The notes beneath the pieces are model-generated. The model had not been told where the DNA came from, did not search any database, and worked only from the letters and a program-made list of their open reading frames with translations. From NCBI GenBank assembly GCA_026168455.1, contig CM047431.1:10513703-10577702 (forward strand): DNA of 64,000 nt, written 5' to 3'. Below are positions 31,749 to 43,883 of this stretch, one piece after another (position 1 is the first letter of the stretch; each line of letters begins with the position of its first letter). A program made the position numbers and the translations under genes. Source of the stretch: Theocolax elegans (lineage: Eukaryota > Arthropoda > Insecta > Hymenoptera > Cerocephalidae).

Positions 31749-33256
31749 CCATTCACCATAGTAAAATAAAACTCTATCAACATTGAATAACAAATATAGG
31801 TAAGATTATGAAGAAACTTTTTAACGAATATAGTTTTTACCACAACCCGCTGGTCCACTGATTATACACGTAAATAGTTGTTTCCACTGTGTCTTCATTA
31901 GTTAAACTATTCTACAAAACCAAGAATTCTGGGTATCTATGTCAAATTCTATATAAAGAAAACGCTGACCGGCGGCGGCACGGCGCGGGAGCTTTGCTAG
32001 ATATTCTCCGCAGAGTAATAAGCTAATTTTAATGTATAAGCTGGTCTAGCCGCCTTTCATCAGATAATTATGAGTAAATTCGCTTATTGTTATTATGTTT
32101 TTAGTAAATTAATGGGTTATAAACGTCTAATATAGAATTAACAGATAAACAATATATTTATTAATTACATTTTATATCCAAAAGGCAGTGATAATATTGT
32201 GTTAATATATCGGCGTTTTTTCAAAACTACGTTACAAGATTAAACTTCATCTTTCGTTATAATTTCATGCATTTTAGTTCTTCGGATACATTTAAACTTT
32301 AATTTTATTATTTTCATTTTCATTTTCTGTACTTCTGTCAAACAGAAGCAATGCAAAGGCACCATCCAGGCGGAAGGCTATGGAACCTCCAACGCCAACC
32401 AGTATACCATTGTGAAAGAGCAAAATAATCATATATACGTAAACAACGTGTATAGCAGACCTTTTAAAATAGTATGTACATGAATACGCGTTCTTGCGTA
32501 ATCCCCATGACAAGGTATTTACCTGGAGCTGTAGAAGGAGCGGCTATCAGTCACCGAGGTCGACGTCGCCGAGAAGAGAGGATCAAGGCTGTTTCGAGCA
32601 GCAATGCGGCGGCGGGTGAGTTTTGTACCTGAAACTCACACCGTACTAATTAGCTGAAGAATATAAATGGAACGAGTTAATAATTACCTGGGACTAAGTT
32701 GTACCGCATCGCCGAGACGCAAACAGCACCAGGTCACCATACACCATACAGCCGACGTGCACCGCTACAGCCGATGCTGTACGCTCGATGCGAGATCGAT
32801 GTACCGCGTGCAAGTACGTACCGCGCAGGCGCGCAGTACGATCGTGGCTCTCGAGCACGCCGGGAGCAAGAGCTCTACGGTCCATCGCCTGGTACTGACG
32901 AGAGATAAGCGTAACCGTTTCACACCAGCAACGAACGAGCGGAAAGAAAGAGCGAGCGAGAGAGAGAGAGAGAGAGAGAGTGAACGTGACCCTCCGGACG
33001 ATCATTCGATCTTAGCGACGTAAGGTTGGTGATTATTGACTCTCGCTGCTAAGGTACCGCCGTGTACCCGAATCCGTGTGTACGAGACCCTAGTCCCTAT
33101 TCTTTTCCCTTCCCTCCCTCCCTCTTCAGCGAGACGTGAGCAGCGACGGAGTACATCTCCGACGGTTCGGTTCGCGAGTTATCGTTTAATTGTCGCGTAT
33201 TAACGCCGCTGGCGACCACCCACTACTTATTATCTTATTTAGAATAAATATTTATT
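31749..33256. repeat. 1.5-kb segment, copy 2, inserted in PolB
   Basis: Repeats 29822-31317 including about 50 codons of the ATPase (31749-31894). It ends at AATAAATATTTATT, some 65 bp before the LTR-like end of copy 1. On both sides lies PolB sequence ('SNESFQLDE' on the right, 'SETFILTVS' on the left), so it is an insertion that copied a neighbouring segment. Confidence 0.9.
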
Positions 33257-33810
33257 CATCTAATTGAAAACTTTCATTACTTTGAGTCAACCCACTGAAT
33301 AACGACCAGAGATCATTTATAAGAAAATTATTGACAAGTCGATACGCTAGACCTGCTGGACCCTTGGCAATATTCGTACTTTATATTTCAATACTTATAA
33401 AATCATTTGGGGCAGTTTGTGAAATTATAAAAGAATGTATATCAGGGATGGCAATTTCTAACCATGTAATTGGGTAAACATTACCAACACGAGAAGAAGC
33501 CACTATTTTAATTAACAATCGTTCATCGTTAATTTTATATTTACTTATGTATTTTGTAATTTTCCTCAATTATAATAAACTCTCACCGGGACCGCGAATT
33601 TCATTGTCGATCTCACCGGAATCAGAAGACTCGTTGTCTTTGGTGGATGAATGGCGGTTTCTCTGAATGATTTTCTGTCTTGCCATTGGTTGCATACGAT
33701 TTTGAAATAAATGAATCATCAGTGTCAGAAGCTGACGAAGATAAGTCTGCATTAGAATCATAATTTATTGTTGATTCTGAATTGGAACTCTCCTATGTAT
33801 TATATCCTGC
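33257..33810 (-). pseudogene. Maverick PolB N-terminal region, broken
   Basis: Minus-strand pieces in sequence: a serine/acid-rich start ('NADLSSSASDTDDSFISKS'), 'RHSSTKDNESSDSGEIDNE', then 'MRKITKYISKYKINDERLL', 'PDIHSFIISQTAPNDFISI', a stop, and 'AKGPAGLAYRLVNNFLINDL'. This acidic leader plus PND-containing segment precedes the polymerase in insect Polintons. Several frameshifts and stops are present. The gypsy element inserted 60 bp to the right. Confidence 0.6.
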
Positions 33811-33870
33811 AAGAAATTAAAACTTAGTTATATTTTATTTGAAAACAGATTAAAATAAAAAAACATAAAG

Positions 33871-35754
33871 TGTGAGGCGAACCTCACTAGCCCACATACA
33901 AATATATGTTATCAGGGGGGAGATTGTCAGAGCGGGGCACACCTAAAACAAAAACATATATATTAGTAATAAATAAACAGGAACTTATAAATGTAAATTA
34001 ATATAATAAAAAGAAATGAATATAGTAAGAAATGAGAATATATGTATAATATTATTACCTGGATGCGTATTAGAATCCTGGGGTCCAATAGTGGTCCAGC
34101 GATGACTACTCGTACTCTGGAGGACTCCTTGGGTAGCCTTCGCTGGTGATCCTGAGGGTTCGCTGGAGTATATAGATGGTTCCTGGGCCTCCTGTAAATA
34201 AGATAATCATAAGTAAATTAATATTAAAGAATGTAGGATAGGTTAGGACAAATATAATAGATATATGGGATATAAGGAAATGTTTGTTTTGTATGGGAAG
34301 TTTGAGGTTAGGAATAGGTAAACATTGGTTTAAGAATATAGGCCCGAGCCATTCTCGTCACCGACGTTCACCAAAGGATAGGATAGGAAATAATCTTATT
34401 TTATATATGTATGTTTGAGGAAAATGTAAGGGAATAAAGGAGATGGAGAGAAATGGAAGGCAACACAAGAAACGATACCACCTACCGTACAGCGAAGTAT
34501 ACCTATGTCCATCGATGCCGTCTGCACCTGTCCTCGTCCACGGGAGCCAACGTTGCGGTGATCCTGCCCAGGTACGGAGTTCCCCCGGCGAAGAGATTGA
34601 CCCCGTTGAACACCGACGAAACTCACGATGTACAAAATTGCATACGGGTATACGCGCACGGAGACAAACAACATATCTATACCTCTCGTCGAGCGTGAGA
34701 GTGGGGGAAGTCTTCTCGCTCTCGCGCAACTGCTCGACGCAAGATGGTGGTGCGTCGCGGGGGAACGGAGGAACGAGCGGGAACGATCCAGATAGACTCC
34801 CCGTGTGTAAGAGAAAGAAAGAAGATATACTGATGCAATGGGGGAGGTGGAGAATTCGCCCGCTGCGGATCATCTTTGCAAGAGTTGTACCGCCACTAGG
34901 AGAGAGGTTGAAGAAGAGAGGAATAGGTGGCGGTACAGTAGTTGGCAGGAAATTCAAACCAGACGATAGGAGAACGGAATTGGAGAAGAACTACGGCAAA
35001 GAAGGATACGAGTAGCGCCGTGTAACGGAAAAACGGAAAAGGATATCGAGGAAGAAGAACGACCACTCACTCACCGCCGATACCTTTACGGAGAAGCACC
35101 GAGAGATTTTTGAGAGATAGTAATAGAGATTGATATATAGTGGAAATTATAATAAGAGTTGAAGGGAAAAATTGAAGAAATTGGTAGGAGAAATAAAGGA
35201 ATATTAGTATAGAGCTCTGTTAATAAAGGAAAGTAAAGGAGGAGAAGGATTGAATCAGAGAAGAAGAATCAAGAAAAAAAAAGCGGTGAGTGGTCTGCAC
35301 GTGGCCATTTATTTTTATACTTTAAAATCTCTCTCTTTTCGGAATGAATCGGGTTCCTCACCGTGGTTGATTTGTATATATATATAATTTACGGTATTTT
35401 GTTAGAATAGTGTGACGGGAAGATCGGGCCCGTATAAAATAATATTACTTTCGAAAATAATTGTCGGGAATAAATTTATAAAAGTAAATTATAATAAATA
35501 CGTTAATGGAAGTTTTCATATATTCTTGTTATAATTATTTTTAACAATATTGAGTCTCCTCACCCCCCCTTTTCCTAACAAGTGTCGTTCCCGCAACGAC
35601 GGCACCACGAACCCGAGACCAGAGTCGGCGACGGCAGTGAGGAGGACAACATAAATACATATATATATACGCATTATTAATATTAAAGGTTAAGAAAATC
35701 ATATCAGGTAGAAATATATTCCACGTGGTGTAATGCGCGGGATACTACATCACA
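33871..35754 (+). repeat. gypsy 5' LTR
   Basis: 1884 bp, long for the superfamily. A purine-rich part with TTAATAAAGG (35219-35228) may hold the poly(A) signal, and GCGGTGAGT (about 35282) is a good splice-donor match. Its open frames, up to 199 codons, occur identically in both LTRs and have no recognisable product. Confidence 0.97.
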
Positions 35755-35758
35755 AAAA

Positions 35759-35771
35759 TGGCGCCCAACGT
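35759..35771 (+). promoter_or_regulatory. Primer-binding site, tRNA-Lys
   Basis: TGGCGCCCAACGT starts 4 bases after the LTR and is complementary to the 3' end of insect tRNA-Lys(CTT), including CCA. It primes minus-strand DNA synthesis. Confidence 0.88.
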
Positions 35772-37667
35772 TTAATTATAATCGGAAATACTTCTAATTA
35801 AAAATATATTATTAAAGTAATTTTCCGTGTTTAAATATCGTTTCGTTACTGTGAGGAACCCTAGAGTGGATGAATGAGTGATATAAAAATTTATTTGTGT
35901 AAATCTGCCCACAAAAATTAAGAATAAAATTAATATTACTTTTCTAGTATCTAATACCATTATATACTTATAAATATAATTTCAAATACATTATACCTAT
36001 AAGATTACAGTGTCACACCAATAGAAATAATTATTATATATATTATATCTTATGTATAAAATATTTAACTATATACACACATATATATCTACATATATAA
36101 ATATTTATCTAAACATTTGATTATTAAATTGAAAGGATATCGTTTCCAGGACTTATTGAAAGGAATTCTTTTTCAGATTTATTTGGAAGTAATTATTTAC
36201 AGATTGATTGAAAGGAACTTTTACAGATTTAATTGAAAGGATAATTTATTACAGATTTCTAAATCAAGCTGAAAGGAAATTATTTTCAGTTTATATTGAA
36301 AGGAAAAATTTCTTTTTCTTCAGTTAGTTTTCAATATCCATAGACAAGGACCAATTTTCAATTTCAAATTAATTTAATATCTGTATTAAAACCTGTCCTG
36401 ATAATTTTCGAAAATTTTTCTTTCCCCTTGAATAATTATAATCATCTATTTAAATAGTCCACAAAATTAATTTTTTTTAAACATAAAAACTCAGAATTGA
36501 AAAACACAGATTATAATCAAGAAGAAATTATTTATAAAGAAAAATTACGAGGTGGTATATTTCAATATCATTTATATTAATATATTATATTTGTATAATA
36601 CTACCCAAAGATAAAAGTAAGTGGTGTGACACAGTATTTATTTTTCAACCTCTAGACTATATTAAGAAGAATTATTAGTAAATACTTGAAGGTGAAAAAA
36701 CATATTTAAAAGTTACTGGTCATTATCATTTATCAATATCTTCAAAAATTTTCTTTTTAAAATAAATTATTTTTATTAGAATATTGGTCATATATTGGTT
36801 AAGTATTGGTTAAACGAAAGGTATATTATTTATGGAAAGAAATATTATTAATTGAAAGGTATATCGTTATTTGGAAGGTATATTTGTTATTTGAAAGGTA
36901 TATTTGATAATTCTTAATCTAGGTAGATTTGACCATCCAATCACAGTTTTGGTGGCTAGAAACGTGCACTCTCGTAAAAATCGTTATCCCTTATTCTTAT
37001 TAACACCTATCGTTAATACTAAAATTAATTTAAAGAAAATTTGATACATTAGCGGTATATTACGAGATTTTATTAAAGTTTGATATTTAAACGGTGGAAT
37101 TTGCGGTATTTTCGACATATTTTTGTTTTCTCTTTCCCTTTTACGAATATTCGGAATTTATTTGAGACTTTAAGAAAATAACTGAAAGGATGACGCTCTT
37201 TAGCCGAAAAGTAAACTGGATACATTGAACCTGAAAACAAAAGGACAAAAGAAGACCTTAGTATGTCGATTATTTAGAGCAGGTTTGAGGCAGACGGATG
37301 CATCAGTACCATGGGACGTCGACATTGATGAAAGAGGGATGGAACCCCTCTTACAACAAGAGGTATTGAATCAGACGGTTCAGAGGAACTTTTAGCTCAA
37401 CAGATGAGCAAAGCAAGTCAAGAAAAACAAATAATGAATAAAGAACCAGAACCATCAACTAGTAGTAAAAGCTGGGAACAAACCTTAGCTCCGGTAACAA
37501 TGGAGCAAATTGTCGCAACATCAACTACTACGAATTGAACTCCAACGGTATCGGTTGCATCGACATTAGTAGGCAATACGACAATGAAAATGGTCGCGAT
37601 GCAAAAGGGTTTAATTCAATCCGCATCAACATCGTAAAGGATACTTGTACACAGCTTAAACAAAAGA
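35772..37667 (+). other. gypsy leader with GAAAGGA repeats and degraded gag start
   Basis: Six TGAAAGGA motifs in 36120-36310 alternate with TTNCAGATTT, and further GAAAGGTAT units lie at 36815-36905. GTAAGT at 36617-36622 is a candidate splice donor. From about 37220, 'KKTLVCRLFRAGLRQ' and 'VPWDVDIDE' look like the N-terminus of gag (SAP-like), out of frame with the main gag and with stops. Confidence 0.6.
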
Positions 37668-39955
37668 TTGATGCTTCCTTCAGAATTAGAGAGATTAATT
37701 AATCAGAGCTTCGCACGGAATAAAAGTGCACAGTTTACTCAAACACAACGAGTAAGCCCTGATTCCTCACAACCATGCATAGAAACAACTGCACAGAATT
37801 CAATACCTCAACAAAAACAAAATGAAGAAGAAATAGTCCCTATAAATAATAGTAATCACAGAACCTCAATAAATGTCAATTTATATCCCGAAGTACAAAT
37901 AGAATCCTACTACAATGCATCATCTGCTTCCAATTCAAACTCAAACCCGGACTCAGAACACGAAGACGACTTAGAAGATAATAATGGGAATAATGGGAAA
38001 AATAGAGAGAACTCGAACGACATGGAATATGACCAATCCACCGACTTCATCGAACCACGAAATTCTACCGGCAACAAAGTACACCAATTTTTAAACATAT
38101 TGGAAGATATGACACAAATTAGTCATAAAACAAGTACTCCGTCACAAGCAGAAAGAGCAGGACAAGGACAAAACCTTAGAGATACGGCTAAAACAGCATA
38201 TCAAAAGGAACCAATGCCTTATGCTACTCCTGCTCCCAAAACTAAAAAGGCGGCGCCGAACACTAGAATTTTCGAGGAAAATGAGAAACACGAAAAGGAA
38301 AATAAAGAAAAAGATATAGTTGAAGAAGAGATAGAAAACAAAGAAAAGAGTAATGAAAAGAAACAAGATGAAGAAGATAAAAAGAAAAAATCCAAGAAAC
38401 CAGTAAAAGAAAAGAAGAAAAAGAAGAAAAATAAGAAAAATAAAAAAGATGATACCGACGACGAAGAATCGAGTGAAGATGATAGTAGCGATGAAGAAAG
38501 CAGTGATGACGAGAACGATACCGATAGTGATGATACAGATTCTAATCAGAGCGATGAGGACGCAGCTTCTACCAGTAAACAGAAGAAATCTAAAAAGAAG
38601 TCAAAGAAGTTTGATTTAGGAGAAAGTGAAAAGATACTCCGACTATTTAAAAGTTGGAATCTTTCATTCTCGGGAGAAGAGAAAGATAATCCGAATGAAT
38701 TCCTATAAAGATTAATTAATTTCAGGAAAAACGTTCTAATGACGGATGCTCAATTTTTTAGAGGTCTCCCTTGCGTTTTTACAAAGAAAGCAAGCCGTTG
38801 GTACGAAAACATACAAGATGAATTGAAAAAGAAGAAATGGAATGATTTCGTGAGATCGTTTAGAGCGCAATTCACCAAGAAATTATCGGAAACCGATGTC
38901 TGGGACGAGGCATGGAAAAGAACGCAAGGAAAATCGGAAAATATAACCAACTACATAAGTTGTATGAAATATATCTTCTCTCACTTAAAAAAGGCTCCTT
39001 CGACTAAAAAACAGATAGAAGTAGCATGGAGAAACTTGCGTCCGGATTATCGCAGGTATATGGCGGAAAAGAAAGTGAAATCGTACGCAGATCTCGAGAA
39101 ATATGGCAGACGTTATGAGGATATGATAGACCTGGACAAGAGGTTTAAACCACCCCCAAGTCCAGAAAACTCGAAAATCCCAGAGGCCGTAGCACCAGAA
39201 TTCTCAAAGATCGGAAAGGTGTCCTCACTTGAATCAAAGAGAAAAACAGAATACGAAACATGTCCCATTAATACGGACAACCAAGTTAAAGTGAAAGGTA
39301 ACACTAAGGAAAATAAAAAGGAAAAGCCGACAAAGAAAATTGATCAAACGTTGCAAGCAACAATTGAGTTGCCGAAACCGCAATCAACAGTCGCGGCAAT
39401 TACCTCTCCTCCAATGTTACCTGTTACAAACCAGCCTCCGATTACAGGACAACGTCCCCAAAATTGGACCAGATGGTCCAATAATCCTCCGGGACGAATG
39501 GAAGGATATACAAGGAACTATAATAACAGATATAATATGAATGGAGATTATAGGAACAACATAACGTAGAGGAATAACGAACCTCCAAGAAACCTACCAA
39601 GCACTAGTGGAGCAAGACCTAGGTTTACGCCGCAAAGGAACACCACACCTCCCCAAGGATTTGTAGGAGCATGTTTCCATTGCAACCAAGTAGGCCATAG
39701 GGCGTCGAAGTGTCCCACTGTAAGCTGCTACATATGCAAGCAAACAGGGCACAAAGCAACAACTTGTCCCACTAGATCAGCCCAACCACGGTTCTCGTGT
39801 CAAGTATGTGGCCAACCAGGGTACACATTCTCACATTGCCCAAATTGTGCGCAATTGAGACAGGCTTGGGGAAACGCAATTGCAGGGGGACAACAGGGTC
39901 CTGTGTCCTCCCAGCAACAGCACCAAGGACCCCAACAATCCAACAGAGGACAATA
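37668..39955 (+). pseudogene. gag: gypsy gag, two in-frame stops
   Basis: One reading frame from 37668 to the TAA at 39953, interrupted by TAA at 38706 and TAG at 39567. Residues 1-346 are low-complexity: Gln/Asn-rich, then a Lys-rich block and an Asp/Glu/Ser block. The capsid-like core follows across the first stop ('SWNLSFSGEE', 'NEFL', 'FRGLPCVFTKKASRWYENI', 'VAWRNLRPDYRRYM'). The nucleocapsid has three zinc knuckles between 39675 and 39850: 'CFHCNQVGHRASKC', 'CYICKQTGHKATTC' and 'CQVCGQPGYTFSHC', the third with Tyr in place of His. It would assemble the particle and bind the RNA. Confidence 0.9.
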
Positions 39956-42900
39956 AATAAAGAAAGAATGAATAATCCAATAGAAATATTAATAGACGAA
40001 GCAAATAAGATAAGAAACGATAAAGCGAACAATGAAAGAAATAAGAGGAAAATAGAAGAAAATTGGACGGATAAAATGAACAAAATGATTCTAGAGATGA
40101 ATGAGAAAGTTACTATTAAAGAGACGCAAAAAGATGAAGAAACGAAAAGAAAAGATGAAATGAAACAAGGAGAAAATTCCGGGTGCGAAAATAAAATCAC
40201 CCTGAATACATTCACTCCGGACGAAGACATGAAGTATGTATTTAAACAAGAAGAAACCTCCGACCTTACCAAAAGATCCACACTCTCCTCAGCAATAAAA
40301 GAATTACATAGACAGATGCATGGCAATGAGGCTACTCAACTAGCAGACACTCCAGATAAGGCCGTTAAATCTACTAAAGATACCGCAAACTCTGCAGACA
40401 CCTCTGGTATAAGTAAAACCTCCATTCCACCTGTAGATAATTCAAATAACGCCTGGGGAGGAACGGGACTTACTTGGAATAAAAGGAAGGAAAATTAAGA
40501 TGATATGTTAGAAAATACGAAAGGTAAAATAAAGGTAAAATTGATAGATTATGAAGAAGATATCAAGAGAAATAATGAAAGGAAAAATAAAGAAATTGAT
40601 AATAATAGTAACAGAATTCATAAGGAAGAAATACAAAGAGTTGAATGGAATATTCTAGGAAAGGAAGAAAATAAACAAAAATCAGTAGCAGAAGCAAGTC
40701 TGGAAAACAGAAGTTTTGTTCGTTTAAATATCGCCGGCCATACATTTAAAGGATTGCTCGATTCCGGTGCAATGATTTCCGTCGCAGGACCAAAGGTAAT
40801 AGAAAAATTTAAAGAAAAACTCTTACCTTCGGACTCATACGTGAAAAATGCACATGGCGGAATCAGCAAATCCCTAGGAACTCTCAAATTAACATTAGAA
40901 GTGGATGGACATGTAGATACATTAGAATTGAAAGCGCAACAAGTATTCGAGCATGATATCGTCCTGGGAAAGGACTTCTGCATGAAATACGATGTAGATG
41001 AACGCCATAAACACGGTTTATGGAGAGTTCATGAAGGTCCTTGGCACAAAACCTACAGTGGTGATAGCACAGGAGAACAGACGGTAATATTTGCAGAATG
41101 CAATGGAATATCAGAAGTCACAGATCCTCAACGGCATAAGGTGGAAAAATTAGTATCAAAAATACTACCTCCTCCATCAAAAACTCCGGGAGTCACAGAC
41201 ATGATAGAACATCACATAGCAGTATTACCAGGCTCACCTCCAATACGTCACAAACTTCGTAGGATGTCCCCAGCGATGATCAACAATGCTCACGAAGAAG
41301 TAGAAAGATTATGGAATGAAGGAATAGTAGAATGGTCAGCAAGTGATTACACGAGCGCTCCAGTGATGGTTAAGAAACCCGATGGAACATATAGATTTTG
41401 TATAGACTACAGAGATCTAAATAAACAAACAAAAAGAGATGCATACCCTGTCCCAAATATGGATACCATACTAGATAGAATGCGACACTCCCGATTTATC
41501 TCGAAAATCGATTTACGACAAGCGTTTTATCAAATTCCGTTAGACAGATTAAGTAAGAAATATACAGCTTTTTCAGTACCAGGAAAAGGGCTCTTTCAGT
41601 TCACTCGAATGCCCTTCGGGCTTACTAACGCTCCAATGACATTTCAAAGATTGATCGATGCTTTGTTTGGCCCCGAATACGTACCATACGTATTCGGATA
41701 CCTCGACGATATAATTATCGCAACAGAGTCGTTTGGCGAACACCTGAAATGGCTGGAGGAAGTCCTGAAGTTAGTAAAACATGGCTTAACAGTAAATCGG
41801 GAAAAATGCGAATTCTGCTGTTCTAGAGTTACATACTTGGGATATGTCCTTGATAAGGAAGGGTTACGACCAGATCCGGATAAAATCGCTCCAATAAGAG
41901 ATTATCCAGCACCGAGAAATGTAAAAGAATTAAGAAGATTCCTTGGCATGGTTGGATGGTATGCTCGTTTCCTAGATAAGGACTCGGAAATGAAGATACC
42001 ATTACTTAAATTATTGAAAAAAGATTTGACATGGAAATGGGGAACTGAGCAACACGAAGCTTTTGAAAGGTTAAAATTAGCATTAACTAAAGCACCTGTA
42101 TTGGCACGACCCGATTTTACCAAACCATTCTGCCTACAAACGGATGCTAGTAATTATGCGATTGGCGCAGTGTTAACACAGGATCTAGAAGACGGTGAAC
42201 ATCCCATAGTCTACATAAGTAGAGTACTAAATGCAGCAGAAAGAAATTACTCGACAACAGAAAAAGAATGTTTAGCAGTACTATGGGCAATTAAAAAACT
42301 AAGACCCTACCTTGAAGGCTACAGATTCACCGTCATAACAGACCACAGTGCTCTACGCTGGTTAAAGAATTTACGAGATCCGACAGGCAGATTGGCTAGG
42401 TGGGCATTAGAAATGATGCAATGGGATTTCGAGATCGTGCACAGGAGAGGAGCTCTTAACCAAGTCCCCGATGCACTATCAAGGATGTATGAGGAAGATG
42501 GAAGGAAAATAATAAATGAAATAGCGGAAACGGCGGCATTTGGAGAAATAAAAGATGAATGGTATATTAAGAAAATGAAGGAAATACAACAATTCCCAGA
42601 AAGGTATCAAAATTGGAAAATTGAAGATAACATGTTATATAGATTTCGAAATGATCCTCTACTAGATCCCATTACATATCGAGAAGATAATTGGAAACTA
42701 GTAGTACCATTAGAATATAGAGGAAGAATATTACACGAAGCACATGATATACCGTCAGTTGGACACTTAGGAATAGAAAAAACATATGATCGCATAGCAA
42801 GGGAATATTATTGGCAAGGAATGTGGCACGACGCATACAAATATATACAACAATGTACAGTCTGTCAGGCGTATAAAACACAGCAAACGGGCCAACAAGG

Positions 42901-43792
42901 ATTAATGGGAATGAGAGTAGTAGATAAGCCATGGTGTATCGTAGCGGCCGATCTGATGGAATTTCCTCCAAGTAAAAGTCAGAATAAATATCTAATTGTC
43001 TTCCAAGATTTATTCACGAAATGGATAGAAATAAAACCAATAAGGAAAGCTGATGGAAAATCCGTCGCAAAAGCCTTGGAAGACTTGATATTATTTAGAT
43101 GGGAAACTCCGGAGTACTTCCTCTCAGATAACGGTAAAGAATTCGACAATAAACACCTTAAAACAGTTCTCGAAGAATATGGAATAAAACATGTCACTAC
43201 ACCTCCCTATCACCCTCAAGGAAACCCCGTAGAACGCTGCAACAGAACGCTGAAAACAATGATAGCCATGTTCGTAAAGAACGACCATCGTTGTTGGGAT
43301 GAACATGTACATGAACTACGTCACGCCATAAATACAGCAATTCAAACATCAACTAAAGTATCTCCAGCATTCCTAAATTACGGACGAAACCCGAAACCGG
43401 TAAAAAGTCTCAGAAGAGAAGTAGAAGGAACAAAACTGATATAAAAAGTGGACCCAACAATTTGGATAGACCGTGCAAAAAGACTGGATGCACTACGTGA
43501 TTTAGTAACTAAACATCTAGATCAAGCACACACTATCCAAAAGCGAAATTATGATAAAAACAAACGACACGCCGAATTCCGAATGGGTGACTGGGTTCTG
43601 AGAAGAACACATTTATTGTCCAACGCCGCACAAAAATTCTCCGCGAAATTAGGTGCTAGATACAAAGGCCCATATGAAATAATTAAAGTCTTATCCCCTA
43701 CGGTATATTTGTTAAACATGGATTCAGGAAAAAGAAATGCGAAAGTGCACGTATCAGAATTAAAAAGATACATACCCCCCCGAAGGATGTAA
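39797..43792 (+). pseudogene. pol: gypsy pol: protease, RT, RNase H, integrase; two in-frame stops
   Basis: Lies in the -1 frame relative to gag, overlapping its end, so synthesis by -1 frameshifting is likely. TAA at 40496 cuts off a Lys/Glu-rich leader, and TAA at 43442 cuts off the integrase tail. Between them 979 codons are open. Counting from 40505: protease Asp86 in 'LLDSGAMI'; RT with 'YLDD' (Asp401); RNase H Asp547 in 'LQTDASNYAIG'; integrase zinc site ('HDIPSVGHLGIEKTYD', 'CTVCQAY') and a DD35E triad (Asp816, Asp875, Glu910). The part after the second stop has the GPY-type motif 'YKGPYEIIKVL'. All catalytic residues are present. Confidence 0.95.
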
Positions 43793-43871
43793 GGGTTGGA
43801 TGTAAGGAATTAATGAGAATTAAAGAATAATATATGCAAGATACATTTTGTTTTGGTTTTTGTCATGTTAC

Positions 43872-43873
43872 AG
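43872..43873 (+). promoter_or_regulatory. Likely splice acceptor for the third gene
   Basis: TTTTGGTTTTTGTCATGTTACAG is a pyrimidine-rich acceptor ending at 43873, 10 bases before the ATG at 43884. It suggests that the third gene is expressed from a spliced RNA, as in envelope genes of retroviruses. A donor at 36617 or in the LTR near 35283 could pair with it. Confidence 0.55.
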
Positions 43874-43883
43874 GTCTCAGAAA

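Noticed and set aside
34358..35015. Open frames of 190 and 199 codons within the gypsy LTR, present on both strands and repeated at 47444-48101
   Set aside because: They overlap each other on opposite strands, have no recognisable domain and are identical only because the two LTRs are identical.
39797..40498. Separate gene between gag and pol
   Set aside because: It is in the pol frame and separated from it only by one TAA; its first part overlaps the gag zinc knuckles in another frame. It is the pol leader.
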